Of a stretch of DNA of 64,000 nucleotides, positions 18,423 through 29,147 are shown one piece after another. Origin of the DNA: Methanobacterium_C sp963845285 (GTDB lineage: Archaea; Methanobacteriota; Methanobacteria; Methanobacteriales; Methanobacteriaceae); assembly GCA_963845285.1 (NCBI GenBank), contig CAWJRO010000005.1, positions 62,001 through 126,000 on the forward strand, in the 5' to 3' direction. A program made the position numbers and the translations under genes. Below the pieces are notes generated by a model, which was given only the letters and a program-made list of their open reading frames with translations, made no database searches and had not been told where the DNA came from. Positions within the stretch are counted from its first letter, which is position 1, and each line of letters begins with the position of its first letter.

Positions 18423-19271
18423 TCAATCATTTAAAAGCCATTTAAAAAATTTTTGGACTTCATCAACATTTTTAACAAAAAAAGAGGCATTTTTTTTCAG
18501 ATAATCTGGAATTTCCTCTGAAAGCACAAGTAATGACTCCCCATCCATCTTATTCTTACGTTTAAGTTGATTAAGCTTTGAAAATGCATCGTTATCAGTT
18601 ACATCATCACCCAAATAAACAAGTTTTTTTATCTGGTTTTCGGAAGTGAGTTTTTCAAGGATTGTACCCTTATCATAGCCTATTGGAGGCCTTATCTCCA
18701 CAATCTTACGTCCCTCATTAATTTTAAGGTTTTCACATCCATTATCATTTCTTGAAGTTTTAAGGACATCTTCAATCGAATTCAATATAATTTCTCTTGC
18801 TTTTTCCGGTTCTTTACACAATCTGTAATGTATAGAAAAACAGAGACCTTTATCTTCAAAAAATATTCCCTCAATGTTACATGAGTCCTTTTCTTCTAGA
18901 AGACGTGCAATTTCTTTTATAATAGGTACATAACTTTCAACTTCCTCTTCAACGTGAATTTTACCATTTTTCAGGTATTCCAAACCATGGCTTCCAACAT
19001 AGAGTAAATTATCCACTCCAACAATGTTCTGGGCATCCTTAACAGGCCGTCCACTTATAACTGCAACCAGTTTAAATTTATCTGCCAATCTAGTCAGAAC
19101 ATTCCTCATTTCTGGAGTTATTACTGCTTCATCCGGTTTAGAGACTATTTGACTTATAGTACCATCTATATCCGTTATTACGGCAGTTTGTGGATCATTT
19201 TTGAATTTTTTAAATTCCTCAAGGTGGGAAAAAAGGTATTTCACTATCAACCATTCCTGCTGATTTTTCAA
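18423..19271 (-). CDS. otsB: Trehalose-6-phosphate phosphatase
   Basis: This HAD-superfamily phosphatase removes phosphate from trehalose 6-phosphate. Motif I is VITDIDGTISQI (nucleophile and acid/base Asp), motif II VISGRP, then YVGSHGLE and finally the metal site YLGDDVTDNDAF. The frame opens at TTG 19271; a GTG at 19244 (Val10, preceded by GGTTGAT) is a plausible alternative giving 273 residues. It lies tail to tail with otsA, so the two are not co-transcribed although they form one pathway. Confidence 0.9.
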   Translation of the reverse strand: MKNQQEWLIVKYLFSHLEEFKKFKNDPQTAVITDIDGTISQIVSKPDEAVITPEMRNVLTRLADKFKLVAVISGRPVKDAQNIVGVDNLLYVGSHGLEYLKNGKIHVEEEVESYVPIIKEIARLLEEKDSCNIEGIFFEDKGLCFSIHYRLCKEPEKAREIILNSIEDVLKTSRNDNGCENLKINEGRKIVEIRPPIGYDKGTILEKLTSENQIKKLVYLGDDVTDNDAFSKLNQLKRKNKMDGESLLVLSEEIPDYLKKNASFFVKNVDEVQKFFKWLLND

Positions 19272-19641
19272 TAATAATTTTGCATAATAAATTCTGTTTT
19301 AATGAATAAAAGTTTTAGTGAAGATATAAATGGACATAAAATTGTACAAATCATTTCTTTATGAAAAAAATTAATTCAGTGCCGGGGTTAAGTATTTAGA
19401 TTAAATATTGGCATCTAATGCATGTGCAAATTATAGGTTATTTACTTGTAGGTGCCAGTTGGGTGTCTACTAATATAATATTTAGTTAAACTAAGTTCAT
19501 AACTATTATGGTCATATTAATTTATGGTTGTATTAATTCCAGAATTTACTTCACATTGTTATATCAAAATTATTATAAATTTTATTTATTTGCCTGAAAA
19601 TCCTTAAAATTACCATTGATTTCTTAAAATAACTATCGAAG
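19272..19641. other. AT-rich intergenic region
   Basis: Region upstream of otsB. I see no gene. A MITE copy follows at 19642. Confidence 0.5.
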
Positions 19642-19742
19642 CGGCCTCATGATTATTTGTTACTTATATAGTTTTCATTATTTTCGAATTTAAAGTTCTA
19701 TTTACCCTTATTTTTTTCAAATTTTGAACTATGAGACAGCTT
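19642..19742 (-). mobile_element. 105-bp MITE family, copy 2 (degenerate)
   Basis: The reverse-oriented copy ends in GAACTATGAGACAGCTT and carries the family interior TTCGAATTTAAAGTTCTATTTACCC (in part). The left end (GCGGCCTCATGATTAT) has decayed. Confidence 0.7.
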
Positions 19743-19821
19743 ACTATCAATTTAAACCTAAAACAACTACCAATTTAAAAAAAAATATGAAAAATATGAA
19801 TTGATGTAAATGAAAATATAA

Positions 19822-20313
19822 TTAATTCAAACTCTTTTTCAAAGTCATTCTGTAGGCTAAAAGCAGAACTATAAGAACCACAGGTAATAGCATGTCAAAA
19901 TAAAGCACTGCACCCGCATTTCCCGCTGCGTAGTTTGCATGGTTTATTATGTCCATTATATGACCATAGGCAGCTCCCCAGTAAAATGTGGTGAATGCTA
20001 CAATTGTTGCTGTCCAGAAGTTGTCCCTGAACTTAAAGCATAAAATGCCTAAAATACCATAGGACAGGTTAGCCACTGCTACTTCAAACTGGAACGGACT
20101 TCCTGCAGACCATCCAATATATGCTGCAATCTGATTTGCCAGGAACGCATGCCCTAAAAATGCCCATATACTGGCAAAACCAACCATTACCACCAGAGTG
20201 TACATTAAAAAAATTTCTATAACTCTATTTTTAGTTTTAGGAGTTTTACTTAAGAAAAGATGTGCCAAAGCACCGATCACTGTTAAAACAATCAAAAGAT
20301 ATAACATATCCAT
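19822..20313 (-). CDS. Small four-span integral membrane protein, DUF6790-like
   Basis: The 163-residue protein has four to five hydrophobic spans and no enzyme motif. Conserved-looking features are HAFLANQIAAYIGWSAGSPF, ANLSYGILGI and WGAAYGHIMDI. They resemble the DUF6790 family of small archaeal and bacterial membrane proteins; I recall this by pattern and am not certain of the number. A near-perfect ribosome site (GGAGGTG) lies six bases before the ATG, suggesting efficient translation. It is monocistronic. Function unknown. Confidence 0.7.
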   Translation of the reverse strand: MDMLYLLIVLTVIGALAHLFLSKTPKTKNRVIEIFLMYTLVVMVGFASIWAFLGHAFLANQIAAYIGWSAGSPFQFEVAVANLSYGILGILCFKFRDNFWTATIVAFTTFYWGAAYGHIMDIINHANYAAGNAGAVLYFDMLLPVVLIVLLLAYRMTLKKSLN

Positions 20314-20638
20314 GTTAACACCTCCCTCTATCAGTAATATTTTACATTCCTTTTGTATATAAATAATACTAAACTAAAACAACTCACAACATAGATTTTT
20401 AATTAAAACTCGTTTAGTATCCTAAAACAATTTAGATCATAACTAGAATTCAGATTATCATAACTAGAATTCAAACTTATAATTCAGTTAAGATAGATAA
20501 AATAAACTAAAACAGAAGATTGACTAAAACAGATAAGATGGATTAAAAGATTTAATAGTTACTAAATAATTAATTAAAACAATAATACGAAAAATAGCAG
20601 CAATTATCCTAGTTTTTTTGTATCTAATTAAAATTAAG
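20314..20638. other. Intergenic region
   Basis: About 325 AT-rich bases upstream of the DUF6790-like gene and downstream of the tRNA. ATCATAACTAGAATTCA occurs twice (around 20430-20475). No gene is visible. Confidence 0.5.
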
Positions 20639-20723
20639 CGCCGGGGCCGGGATTTGAACCCGGGAGATCCAAAGGATCAGTGGCTTAGCAGGCCACCGCC
20701 GTACCAGGCTGGGCCACCCCGAC
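20639..20723 (-). tRNA. tRNA-Ser, anticodon GCU
   Basis: On the minus strand the acceptor stem GTCGGGG pairs with CCCCGGC (one G-U pair) and is followed by discriminator G. The anticodon loop reads CTGCTAA, giving GCU (serine AGC/AGU codons), at genomic 20689-20687. A long variable arm (GATCCTTTGGATC) and the T arm CCGGGTTCAAATCCCGG confirm a class II tRNA. No intron. CCA is not encoded. Confidence 0.97.
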
Positions 20724-20860
20724 AATAAATTACCTTTTAATAAAACATTAACAGAAGGTTATAGAAACATCTATCAATCATCGCTTAAAAGCCTTTTGGA
20801 ATGTATATTTTATGAATTTGTTATTAAGCATTATTTTGTTTTAAAATTTTAAGATAAATT

Positions 20861-21168
<308 letters not shown>

Positions 21169-21189
21169 ATTTAAACTTTGGGTTTAGTA

Positions 21190-21200
21190 GTATTTTAAAC
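21190..21200 (-). promoter_or_regulatory. TATA box of the SRP RNA gene
   Basis: The minus strand reads AAGTTTAAAATAC, centred about 27 bases before the inferred SRP RNA 5' end. Confidence 0.5.
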
Positions 21201-21363
21201 TTGCGATCCACCTTCTCTAATTTACAATTAAAATAGACAAAAAAATTAGAACAGACAAAAAATATCTTCAATTTTATTTAGATTAAGATTCATTTAATCA
21301 AGCAAATATTGAAACTTCCAGTTTATATTACAAATACTATTTCAATGTTAATATCCAAAAATA

Positions 21364-22350
21364 ATGTATATGGAACTTCTATTGGTATTAGGCATTGTAA
21401 CAGCTATTTACATGGCCTTCAATATTGCTGCAAACGACATCGGAAACTCCATGGGGACTGTTGTTGGAAGTGGAGCCCTTAAAATGAGGAAAGCTCTATT
21501 AATTGGGGCTTTATTTGAATTTTTAGGGGCTATGTTCCTTGGAAGTAATGTTATAAAGACCGTTGGAAGCGGTATTGTACCTCCTGAGTTTATGACAGCT
21601 CTTGGGGCTTTTATTATAACATTATCAGCTGGCATCTGGATCACAATAACTATCATAAAAAAGATACCAATATCTGGATCAGACGCAGTTGTAAGTTCCG
21701 TTCTAGGGTATGGAATTGCATACGCTGGTCTTAATCATTTGAACCTGGTTACAGCAGGTTATATAGCATTAAGCTGGGTTGTATCACCATTAATAGGACT
21801 TGCATCCGGTTTTGGAGTGTATTACATCCTTAAAAAAGGTTTGTTAACTAAAACTCGAAAACTTGCATACAAAGACAGGTTGGAGAAATTTTTCTCTTAT
21901 CTTCAAATTGGAAGCTCATCCCTTGCTGCGCTAAGCGTTGGTGCAATAGATATAGCAGCAGCAACAGGAGTATTGTATGTAACAGTTGGAGCCACCGCTG
22001 GTTTTGATATCAAATTTTTAGGCGCATTAGGATTGGTATTTGGAATTTTAATTGCAGGAAATCGTATAACTGATACAATCGGAAGGAGGATAACAGAACT
22101 GGTTCCAACAAGAGGTTTTTCAGCCCAGGTTTCAGCTGGAACCATCACACTTATCTTTGCATCCTTTGGAATGCCAATATCCCCCACACAAACGTTAGTA
22201 GGCTCCGTAATCGGAGTTGGAATGGCTCACGGAACCTCAACTGTTAAACTGGACGTTATTAAACATATAGCCACTACTTGGATTGTAACCATTCCAGCAT
22301 GTTTGGCAATTTCTGCAACACTGTACTTCATGATTTCTCATTTGATTTAA
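21364..22350 (+). CDS. Inorganic phosphate transporter, PiT family
   Basis: The 328-residue membrane protein imports phosphate with a cation. It has the two inverted PiT signature repeats: FNIAANDIGNSMGTVVGSGA near the N-terminus and FGMPISPTQTLVGSVIG near the C-terminus. About nine to ten hydrophobic spans surround a short cytoplasmic loop. No PhoU-like gene adjoins it. The start ATG at 21364 has no strong ribosome site; the next in-frame ATG (21370) is equally possible. Confidence 0.92.
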   Translation: MYMELLLVLGIVTAIYMAFNIAANDIGNSMGTVVGSGALKMRKALLIGALFEFLGAMFLGSNVIKTVGSGIVPPEFMTALGAFIITLSAGIWITITIIKKIPISGSDAVVSSVLGYGIAYAGLNHLNLVTAGYIALSWVVSPLIGLASGFGVYYILKKGLLTKTRKLAYKDRLEKFFSYLQIGSSSLAALSVGAIDIAAATGVLYVTVGATAGFDIKFLGALGLVFGILIAGNRITDTIGRRITELVPTRGFSAQVSAGTITLIFASFGMPISPTQTLVGSVIGVGMAHGTSTVKLDVIKHIATTWIVTIPACLAISATLYFMISHLI

Positions 22351-22426
22351 TAAAAAATTTATAGATCTATACAGACTTCATCCACATTTTTCAATTCTTA
22401 TTTGATCCCTATTTTTTGATATGTAC

Positions 22427-22532
22427 GAGGCTGTCTCATAGTTCAGAATTTGCAAAAAATAAGGATAAATAAAGCTTTAAATTCAAAAATAATGAAAATT
22501 ATACTTGTCAAAAGTAATTATGAGACAGCCTC
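22427..22532 (+). mobile_element. 105-bp MITE family, copy 3 (best preserved)
   Basis: It runs from GAGGCTGTCTCATAGTTC to GAATTATGAGACAGCCTC-like inverted ends; 13-14 terminal bases are perfectly complementary. The interior has TTTGCAAAAAATAAGGATAA and AAAGCTTTAAATTCAAAAA. It lies between the PiT and fprA genes. No coding capacity; no clear target duplication. Confidence 0.88.
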
Positions 22533-22779
22533 GTTCCATGATTTAAAATATAACATGATCTTAATACAAAATACTGTTTTTTAATATAAAAATAGTGTTT
22601 TATAACCATATAATAAATTAATTCCACATTACAATAGTTTTAAAAACAATTAAAGCATGGAAATCATCTCCAAGTTATTTTTAAACATAAATAACCATAA
22701 AACGTATATAGAGTTCCAATTATAATATATATTATCATTTTATTAAAAATCTGTATTTTAAATCTGAAGGAGGAATGAG
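22533..22779. other. fprA upstream region
   Basis: AT-rich region with TATA-like stretches (CGTATATAGAG at 22703, TATAATATATATT at 22721). The latter is 55-60 bases before the fprA ATG and could serve as its promoter. Confidence 0.35.
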
Positions 22780-24012
22780 ATGAAGGCAGATGCAATTAAA
22801 ATTGTTGATGGAGTGTATTGGATTGGAGTACTGGATTGGGATTTACGAAATTACCATGGATATACCCTTAATGGAACAACTTACAATGCTTATATTGTTT
22901 TTGGAGATGAAAAGGTAGCAATCATAGACAACACTTATCCTGGAAGCTCGGCTCAACTCTGGGGAAGAATCAAAGATGCTTTCAATGAAGAGGGCAGAGA
23001 ACTCAAAGTGGACGTGATCATCCAAAACCACATTGAAAAAGACCACAGCGGTGCTTTAACGGAAATCTGCAAAAAATTCCCAGATGCGCCGGTTTACTGC
23101 ACCCAAACAGCAGTTCCAGGATTAAAACGACATTATCCCTCACTTGAAGGTGTTGATTTCAGGCCAGTTAAAACAGGAGATACCCTGGATCTTGGAGGAA
23201 AAGAACTGGTATTTTTAGAGGCTAAAATGCTCCACTGGCCAGATAGCATGTTCACAATGCTTATGGAGGATGGAATACTCTTTTCAAACGATGCATTCAG
23301 CCAGCATCTCTGCCTCACAGAAAGGCTCGACAGTGAAATTCCAGAACATCTTATAATGGATGCTTCAGCCAAGTTTTATGCCAACTTACTAACCCCACTT
23401 TCAGGACTTATACTCAGGAAACTTGATGAAGTAAGTAAATTAGAATTACTCGATGAAATAGAGATGATCGCACCGGCACATGGTCAGATCTGGACAGATC
23501 CAATGAAGATAATAGAAGCTTACACCAACTGGGCCACAGGCAAATGTAAGGATAAGGCAACAATTGTCTATGATACAATGCATGGATCAACTCAAAAAAT
23601 GGCTCACGCCATTGCAGAGGGATTAATGAGCGAAGATGTTGATGTCTCAATGTACTTTCTCCATGAGGATGAACGAAGCGAAATCGTGACGGATATTCTG
23701 GAAAGTAAAGCCGTATTATTTGGTATTCCTACAATGTTCAACGAACCATATCCCAGTATCGGTGATTTAATCTTCTATTTACGGGGTCTAAGCTTTAACA
23801 GGACAGGTTTCAAAAGAAAAGCCGTAACTTTCGGTTCAATGGGATGGGCTGGTAAGGCTGTTAACAAACTGGCAGATGAGCTTGAAAAATGTGGGTTTGA
23901 ATTATATGACAACTACGAGGTTAACTACGTTCCAACAGAAGAGGAACTTGATAAGTGCTATGAAATCGGGAAGCAACTTGCCTTAGAAATTAAAAAGATG
24001 GGTAAAGATTAA
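22780..24012 (+). CDS. fprA: F420H2 oxidase (flavodiiron protein FprA)
   Basis: The 410-residue protein is a methanogen-type flavodiiron oxidase that reduces O2 to water with F420H2, an oxygen defence. The N-terminal beta-lactamase-like domain has diiron ligands His84, Glu86, Asp88 and His89 in NHIEKDHSG, then LHWPDSMFT, SNDAFSQH and APAHGQIW. The C-terminal flavodoxin domain begins near residue 265 with VYDTMHGSTQKMA (FMN phosphate loop). GGAGGAATGAG before the ATG is a strong ribosome site. It is a single gene, cytoplasmic. Confidence 0.95.
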   Translation: MKADAIKIVDGVYWIGVLDWDLRNYHGYTLNGTTYNAYIVFGDEKVAIIDNTYPGSSAQLWGRIKDAFNEEGRELKVDVIIQNHIEKDHSGALTEICKKFPDAPVYCTQTAVPGLKRHYPSLEGVDFRPVKTGDTLDLGGKELVFLEAKMLHWPDSMFTMLMEDGILFSNDAFSQHLCLTERLDSEIPEHLIMDASAKFYANLLTPLSGLILRKLDEVSKLELLDEIEMIAPAHGQIWTDPMKIIEAYTNWATGKCKDKATIVYDTMHGSTQKMAHAIAEGLMSEDVDVSMYFLHEDERSEIVTDILESKAVLFGIPTMFNEPYPSIGDLIFYLRGLSFNRTGFKRKAVTFGSMGWAGKAVNKLADELEKCGFELYDNYEVNYVPTEEELDKCYEIGKQLALEIKKMGKD

Positions 24013-24155
24013 ATAAGGATTATTTAACCAAACTAGATTATTTAAACAAAAAAGAGTATAATAGGTTAAAAATTAAATGAACTGAATAAAGAAGTGGGAA
24101 CTAAGAAAAGAATTGGTAAAATTGGTATGGGACTGGTAAATTAGGGGGGGTAAAC

Positions 24156-24569
24156 ATGAAAACTTTAAAACTTGACAACCAATTAGACTCAAGAAAAAAG
24201 TTGATGGCAATTTTGTTTTGGACAAACCGTAAAACTGCCAGAACTGAAGGTTGTGCACCTTTTCTCATTAAAAAGATATCAACGGAAGAAAAAATTTATA
24301 CACCTGAAGGAAGGAAGCTTCTGAAATTAACAGATGAAATTATGGACCCTATTATTGAGAATATTGATAAGGGTAAACCCATTGAGTTTGAGATAAGTAT
24401 GGGAAATGAGTTCATAAGAGCACAGCTTGAAGGAAACATTTTTTCTGTGTCAACTGAGAAAAGCAGTGATATAGAAGAGGAGATCATAGAAAAATTAGAA
24501 ACAGAACTTACAAAGAAATATCCTAATGTATGTGATTCATTCACTCCACGTGTAACACCCAAAAATTGA
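24156..24569 (+). CDS. Conserved hypothetical protein, 137 residues
   Basis: I do not recognise this protein. It is soluble and Glu/Lys-rich (C-terminal half acidic: EKSSDIEEEIIEKLETELTKKYP), with two cysteines (GCAP and NVCDSF) and no signal peptide or membrane span. A GGGGGG run seven bases before the ATG makes the start convincing. It follows fprA by 143 bases on the same strand and could be co-transcribed with it; there is no evidence for a functional link. Confidence 0.7.
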   Translation: MKTLKLDNQLDSRKKLMAILFWTNRKTARTEGCAPFLIKKISTEEKIYTPEGRKLLKLTDEIMDPIIENIDKGKPIEFEISMGNEFIRAQLEGNIFSVSTEKSSDIEEEIIEKLETELTKKYPNVCDSFTPRVTPKN

Positions 24570-24631
24570 TCTAACAGATTTAAATAACCAGTAAAATATT
24601 ATTCTCTTTCCATTCTTTTTTTAAAATATTT

Positions 24632-24737
24632 GAGGTTGTCTCATAGTTCAAAATTTATAAAAAATAAGGATAAATAAAGCTTTAAATTCAAAAATAAACA
24701 AAATTTTGCATATGGAAATTAATCATGAGACACCCTC
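24632..24737 (+). mobile_element. 105-bp MITE family, copy 4
   Basis: It begins GAGGTTGTCTCATAGTTC and ends CATGAGACACCCTC. TATTT flanks it on both sides, a 5-bp target duplication. It is seven bases from copy 5 in the same orientation. Confidence 0.88.
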
Positions 24738-24743
24738 TATTTA

Positions 24744-24848
24744 AAGCCTGTCCCATATTGAAAATTTGCAAAAAATAGAGTAAATAGAACTTTAAATTCA
24801 AAAATAATGAAAATTATATATTGTCAAAAATGATTAGGAGACAACCTT
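24744..24848 (+). mobile_element. 105-bp MITE family, copy 5
   Basis: A diverged copy (AAGCCTGTCCCATATTG at the left, GGAGACAACCTT at the right) with the shared interior AACTTTAAATTCAAAAATAATGA, in tandem with copy 4. Confidence 0.8.
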
Positions 24849-24865
24849 TATATAAATCACAAATA

Positions 24866-24882
24866 ATCATTAGACAGCTTCC
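24866..24882 (+). mobile_element. Solo right end of the MITE family
   Basis: AATCATTAGACAGCTTCC matches the right terminus only; the rest of the element is missing. It probably reflects deletion or slippage in the MITE cluster. Confidence 0.5.
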
Positions 24883-24959
24883 TTTAAAATTAAAAAACAT
24901 AAAATAGTGACCTTTCAGACTGTTAAAAAGAAGAAATAAAATTACGATAAAAACTTATT

Positions 24960-25370
24960 TTAAGCTTTTATGGCCCTTATTATATCTCCATCTGAGATTA
25001 TGCCCTTTATTTCATGGTCTTCAATGACCACAAGTTGGTTTATTATCTCATCTTCGGATCCAAATTCATTCATCTTTTGAACTGTGGTTAAAAGATCGTC
25101 TTCCGGGCTTACATATGCAACATCCTTGACCATGACCTTCTCAACAATGGTTCCGAGTTCATAGTTATCCAGTATGAGGTTGTGTCCTAGATCTGTCGCT
25201 GTTACAATCCCTACAAGTATATCCCCATCAACAACCGGAAGCGAGCTCACCCTGTGCTTCATGAGTTTTTCAAAGGCAAAAACAACATCTTCACTTGGTG
25301 GAACAGTTATAACGTTCCTTGTCATTACATCTTTAACTTTTAATTTCTCCAACATCTTCTTCACTTCCAT
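24960..25370 (-). CDS. Two-CBS-domain protein
   Basis: The 136-residue protein consists of two CBS domains (KVKDVMTRNVITVPPSEDV near residue 11; VMVKDVAYVSPEDDLLT near 78), which bind adenosyl ligands such as AMP, ATP or SAM and regulate partners. Its start (ATG 25370, or ATG 25355 if the second Met is used) overlaps the end of the 2-phosphoglycerate kinase gene, so the two are translationally coupled. It may regulate that kinase or sense adenylate charge; this is inferred from the overlap only. Confidence 0.85.
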   Translation of the reverse strand: MEVKKMLEKLKVKDVMTRNVITVPPSEDVVFAFEKLMKHRVSSLPVVDGDILVGIVTATDLGHNLILDNYELGTIVEKVMVKDVAYVSPEDDLLTTVQKMNEFGSEDEIINQLVVIEDHEIKGIISDGDIIRAIKA

Positions 25371-26256
25371 ATGTCTTTGTAATGTGCTCTATCATGGAGT
25401 CTATTGTTGTTGTAACATCAATATTTTCAACAACAGGGACATGATTCTTAATTGCCAGGCCTTCAATATATTTGTGTGTTCTTCGGATTGCCCCAAAATA
25501 ATTCATATAACGTTCAAGAGGTCTTCTTGCCCACATCTGCCGGCATCTAGAGTAAAATCTTCCTTTATGTATTTCTTCATCTTGTAAAGTTAAAACAAAC
25601 ATTGACACATTACTTTTATTCACTAACTCCTCTTTGATGAACCCAGGTACTATATGAACTCCTTCTATAACTATACTTATACCCTCTTTGAGGGCCCTTT
25701 CTATGACTGCCTCAACACCAACACTCACAGTATCAACATGGTCTCGAAATCCAATTAAAACTTTATCAGATTCTGGAGGGGTGGGCACTCTTAAAGAACG
25801 AAAAGCAGTGTAGCTTGACTCGTACAAGGTTGGTAAAAGCTCTTTGGACACAATTTTACGCATTACTTCCCTTATCATGTCCGTGCTTATCATGTTTCTT
25901 ATTCCAAGCCTGTTTGCGAGTTCAAATGCAATTGAAGATGTTCCAACACCCGAAGCACCGCCAATAAGTATTATAAGCGGTTCTTTACATTTTCGGATAC
26001 TTTTCCATAGTCCATATTTTTCTGCTATTTCCTTATCTTCTTCTTTGAGTTTTTTTAGAACTATCCTTATGAGATCATCAAGATTTATTAGATCAACGCC
26101 CTCCTTTTTCAGGTGAGCCTCTATTTGGGATGCAAAAGTATAAGCCTTGTTGGGATCCATTTCTGCCCTAGTTAAAGATCTGGCTAGAACCCCTTTTGAA
26201 AATGGTTCCTCATATTTTTTACCGCTTACTTCCCCTTCAACCATTATCAATTTCAA
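25333..26256 (-). CDS. 2-phosphoglycerate kinase
   Basis: The 307-residue enzyme phosphorylates 2-phosphoglycerate to 2,3-diphosphoglycerate, the precursor of cyclic 2,3-diphosphoglycerate, a methanogen compatible solute and phosphate store. The N-terminal ~85 residues form an ATP-cone-like domain (KGVLARSLTRAEMDPNKAY). The kinase domain has a P-loop at 99-107 (GGASGVGTS) in which the usual lysine is Thr; I recall this as normal for the family. The start is TTG 26256 with GAGGTGA just upstream. The CBS gene overlaps its 3' end. Confidence 0.88.
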   Translation of the reverse strand: MKLIMVEGEVSGKKYEEPFSKGVLARSLTRAEMDPNKAYTFASQIEAHLKKEGVDLINLDDLIRIVLKKLKEEDKEIAEKYGLWKSIRKCKEPLIILIGGASGVGTSSIAFELANRLGIRNMISTDMIREVMRKIVSKELLPTLYESSYTAFRSLRVPTPPESDKVLIGFRDHVDTVSVGVEAVIERALKEGISIVIEGVHIVPGFIKEELVNKSNVSMFVLTLQDEEIHKGRFYSRCRQMWARRPLERYMNYFGAIRRTHKYIEGLAIKNHVPVVENIDVTTTIDSMIEHITKTYGSEEDVGEIKS

Positions 26257-26409
26257 ATTCTCACCTCAAAATAGGGATACTGAGCACATTATATTTTTAA
26301 TCAACATTGAAACACAATTGATTATGTTAACCTCATTTAAATTATTTTCTATAAATGTCGTGTTTAATCTTTGATATGAACTTAAAATATAAAAAATATT
26401 GATTGGATA

Positions 26410-27081
26410 CTAAAGACTTATGATTTGAGCATTTATCTTTGTACCATTCTCATCAGAATCATCCACATCCATCATGCATGCAAATCCCTCTGAAAGTTCG
26501 CCAGGATTAACAACTTTAGTATTACCGATCTTATCTGTGGCTCTTGCTTCATGTATATGGCCGCAGATATTTAAAGACGGTTGAAACTCTTCTATTACTT
26601 GTCTTATGGCCTTGCTTCCAACATGAGCACCAGATGGAAGGATATCCGCCTTGGTTCCCTGTGGAGGTGCGTGGGTTACAAAAAAAGTTATCTTTTGATC
26701 CTTTATTTCTTCCATTGCCTTTCGGGCCTCATCATAGATCTGGAACTCCTCAAATTCTAGGGGAGTCTTGAAAGGCGTTGGGTTTGAACCTCCAAATCCA
26801 CATATACCTATATTTTTGATTACAACACTTCTTCCATGGATATTAATAGCATTTGAATTATTTATTTTACCATAAATTCCTACAGGGTCACAATTACCGG
26901 GAATTGTAAGAACCGGTGCTCCAAATGAACTTATCTCGTTCAGTATTTCTTCTCCAAGTTCTGCAGGCCCAAAGTCTGTTATGTCTCCGGCTAAAATCAC
27001 GAGGTCAACATGGTTTTTTTTGAGATAATTCAATAAATTTTGATATTTACCGTGCAAGTCACTCACTGCAATGATCTTCAT
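26410..27081 (-). CDS. Calcineurin-like metallophosphoesterase
   Basis: The 223-residue protein has the dimetal phosphoesterase motifs in order: SDLHG (D-x-H) at residues 7-11, LAGDITD (GD), PGNCDP (GNxD), THAPPQG and GHIHEA (GHxH). Such enzymes act on phosphodiesters or monoesters; the substrate is unknown. AAAGGAGG before the ATG is a strong ribosome site. It stands alone between 2-phosphoglycerate kinase and the DUF2096 gene. Confidence 0.88.
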   Translation of the reverse strand: MKIIAVSDLHGKYQNLLNYLKKNHVDLVILAGDITDFGPAELGEEILNEISSFGAPVLTIPGNCDPVGIYGKINNSNAINIHGRSVVIKNIGICGFGGSNPTPFKTPLEFEEFQIYDEARKAMEEIKDQKITFFVTHAPPQGTKADILPSGAHVGSKAIRQVIEEFQPSLNICGHIHEARATDKIGNTKVVNPGELSEGFACMMDVDDSDENGTKINAQIISL

Positions 27082-27262
27082 GATAAACCTCCTTTACATT
27101 TCCATCTCTTTCTTTAACAAGTTATAATAAAAAGTTCCCAATAAAAATTTTCAACAAACATTTTATCAATAAGCAGTATCAATAAATATTTAGTTTTTAT
27201 ATTCAGTTTAATGAAAACAGTACCCCAATTAAACAGAAAAATGGTAAAAACACTTGAATTTT

Positions 27263-27799
27263 TTAATCCAACTGCTCTTTGAAAAAGGGAGATATTTCTT
27301 TTAAGCTATCCTTTATATTTTCGTCATCCCCATAAATTATAACAACTTCATCGCTTTCAAACTCCATTATTACATTGTGGTATTCTTCAATTTCCTGAAG
27401 CCGGTCTTCTGAGATTGGCTTTTTGAAAGTTATTCGTACCATTGAAAATCCTGATGGGGCACCTACAACAAATTTGGATTTCTTTTCACCTAATTTGTAT
27501 AATTGTTCGCCTCTGGAAACTTTTTTGAGCTTTTCCATCCACAGTTCCTTATAATCATTACCCTGCTTTTCTGCAAGGTCCATAAGTGCTATCTGGACAG
27601 AGCTCATAAATTCATTTATGCGTTTTACTTCTTTATTTCTTTCAGGATCAGTTGGATCCACTTTGTAGAAATTTATGATAGTCTTGGACATTCTAATGTC
27701 CTCTAACACAGCTGGAGATATTTCAACACCTTTTTTTTTGAGGTCCGTCAGGAGATCAACAAGTACCATCCATGTCTGTTCCATGGGTAAACCATTCAT
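27263..27799 (-). CDS. DUF2096 family protein
   Basis: The 178-residue soluble protein resembles the methanogen-specific DUF2096 family (TWMVLVDLLTDLKKKGVEIS at the start, FVVGAPSGFSMVRITFKKPI in the middle). No catalytic motif is evident. Its ATG overlaps the stop of the preceding 88-residue gene by four bases (ATGA), so the pair is an operon. The family number is from memory; function is unknown. Confidence 0.7.
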   Translation of the reverse strand: MNGLPMEQTWMVLVDLLTDLKKKGVEISPAVLEDIRMSKTIINFYKVDPTDPERNKEVKRINEFMSSVQIALMDLAEKQGNDYKELWMEKLKKVSRGEQLYKLGEKKSKFVVGAPSGFSMVRITFKKPISEDRLQEIEEYHNVIMEFESDEVVIIYGDDENIKDSLKEISPFFKEQLD

Positions 27800-28062
27800 A
27801 GATGTCCTTCCAGTATTTTTTTGGAGTTATAATTTAATTTTGCCTCTGTTTTTTTTAGTTCTTCCTCTATTTCTTTTATGTCCTTATAGGAATCTAAAAA
27901 AATGACGTGATGACTTTCTGTGCCACTTATATTCAAAATCGCGATATTTTCATCTTCTTTAATGTTTTTCTTTTCAATTGAAGCTTTATACTGTACGAAT
28001 GGACCGTATTTTTCAGGTAATTCATTGTATTTAAATACTCCAACAAGACTTGCAACAAACAA
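27796..28062 (-). CDS. DUF749-like small protein
   Basis: The 88-residue protein reads MFVASLVGVFKYNELPEKYG from TTG 28062, which has GAGGTG six bases upstream; a GTG at 28071 overlaps that ribosome site and is less likely. The pattern FKYxELPExY...IAILNISGTESHHVIFL matches the archaeal DUF749 family as I recall it. It is translationally coupled to the DUF2096 gene. Function unknown; both are restricted largely to methanogens. Confidence 0.68.
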   Translation of the reverse strand: MFVASLVGVFKYNELPEKYGPFVQYKASIEKKNIKEDENIAILNISGTESHHVIFLDSYKDIKEIEEELKKTEAKLNYNSKKILEGHL

Positions 28063-28238
28063 AAGAAACACCTCTTGGTTTTGAATTGTTTTAAAACAAT
28101 TGTTTTAAACGAAATATTTTGAGAATAGATCAATTTTGGTTTTTAGAATTTAAATTTTTTTGGTTAAAAATTTAGACTAAAAAAATTCCAGACTAAAAAA
28201 TTTGGATTTAAAAAAAAGAAGAAAATTGGAGAAGAAAA

Positions 28239-29135
<897 letters not shown>

Positions 29136-29147
29136 ATTGATTCCTCC

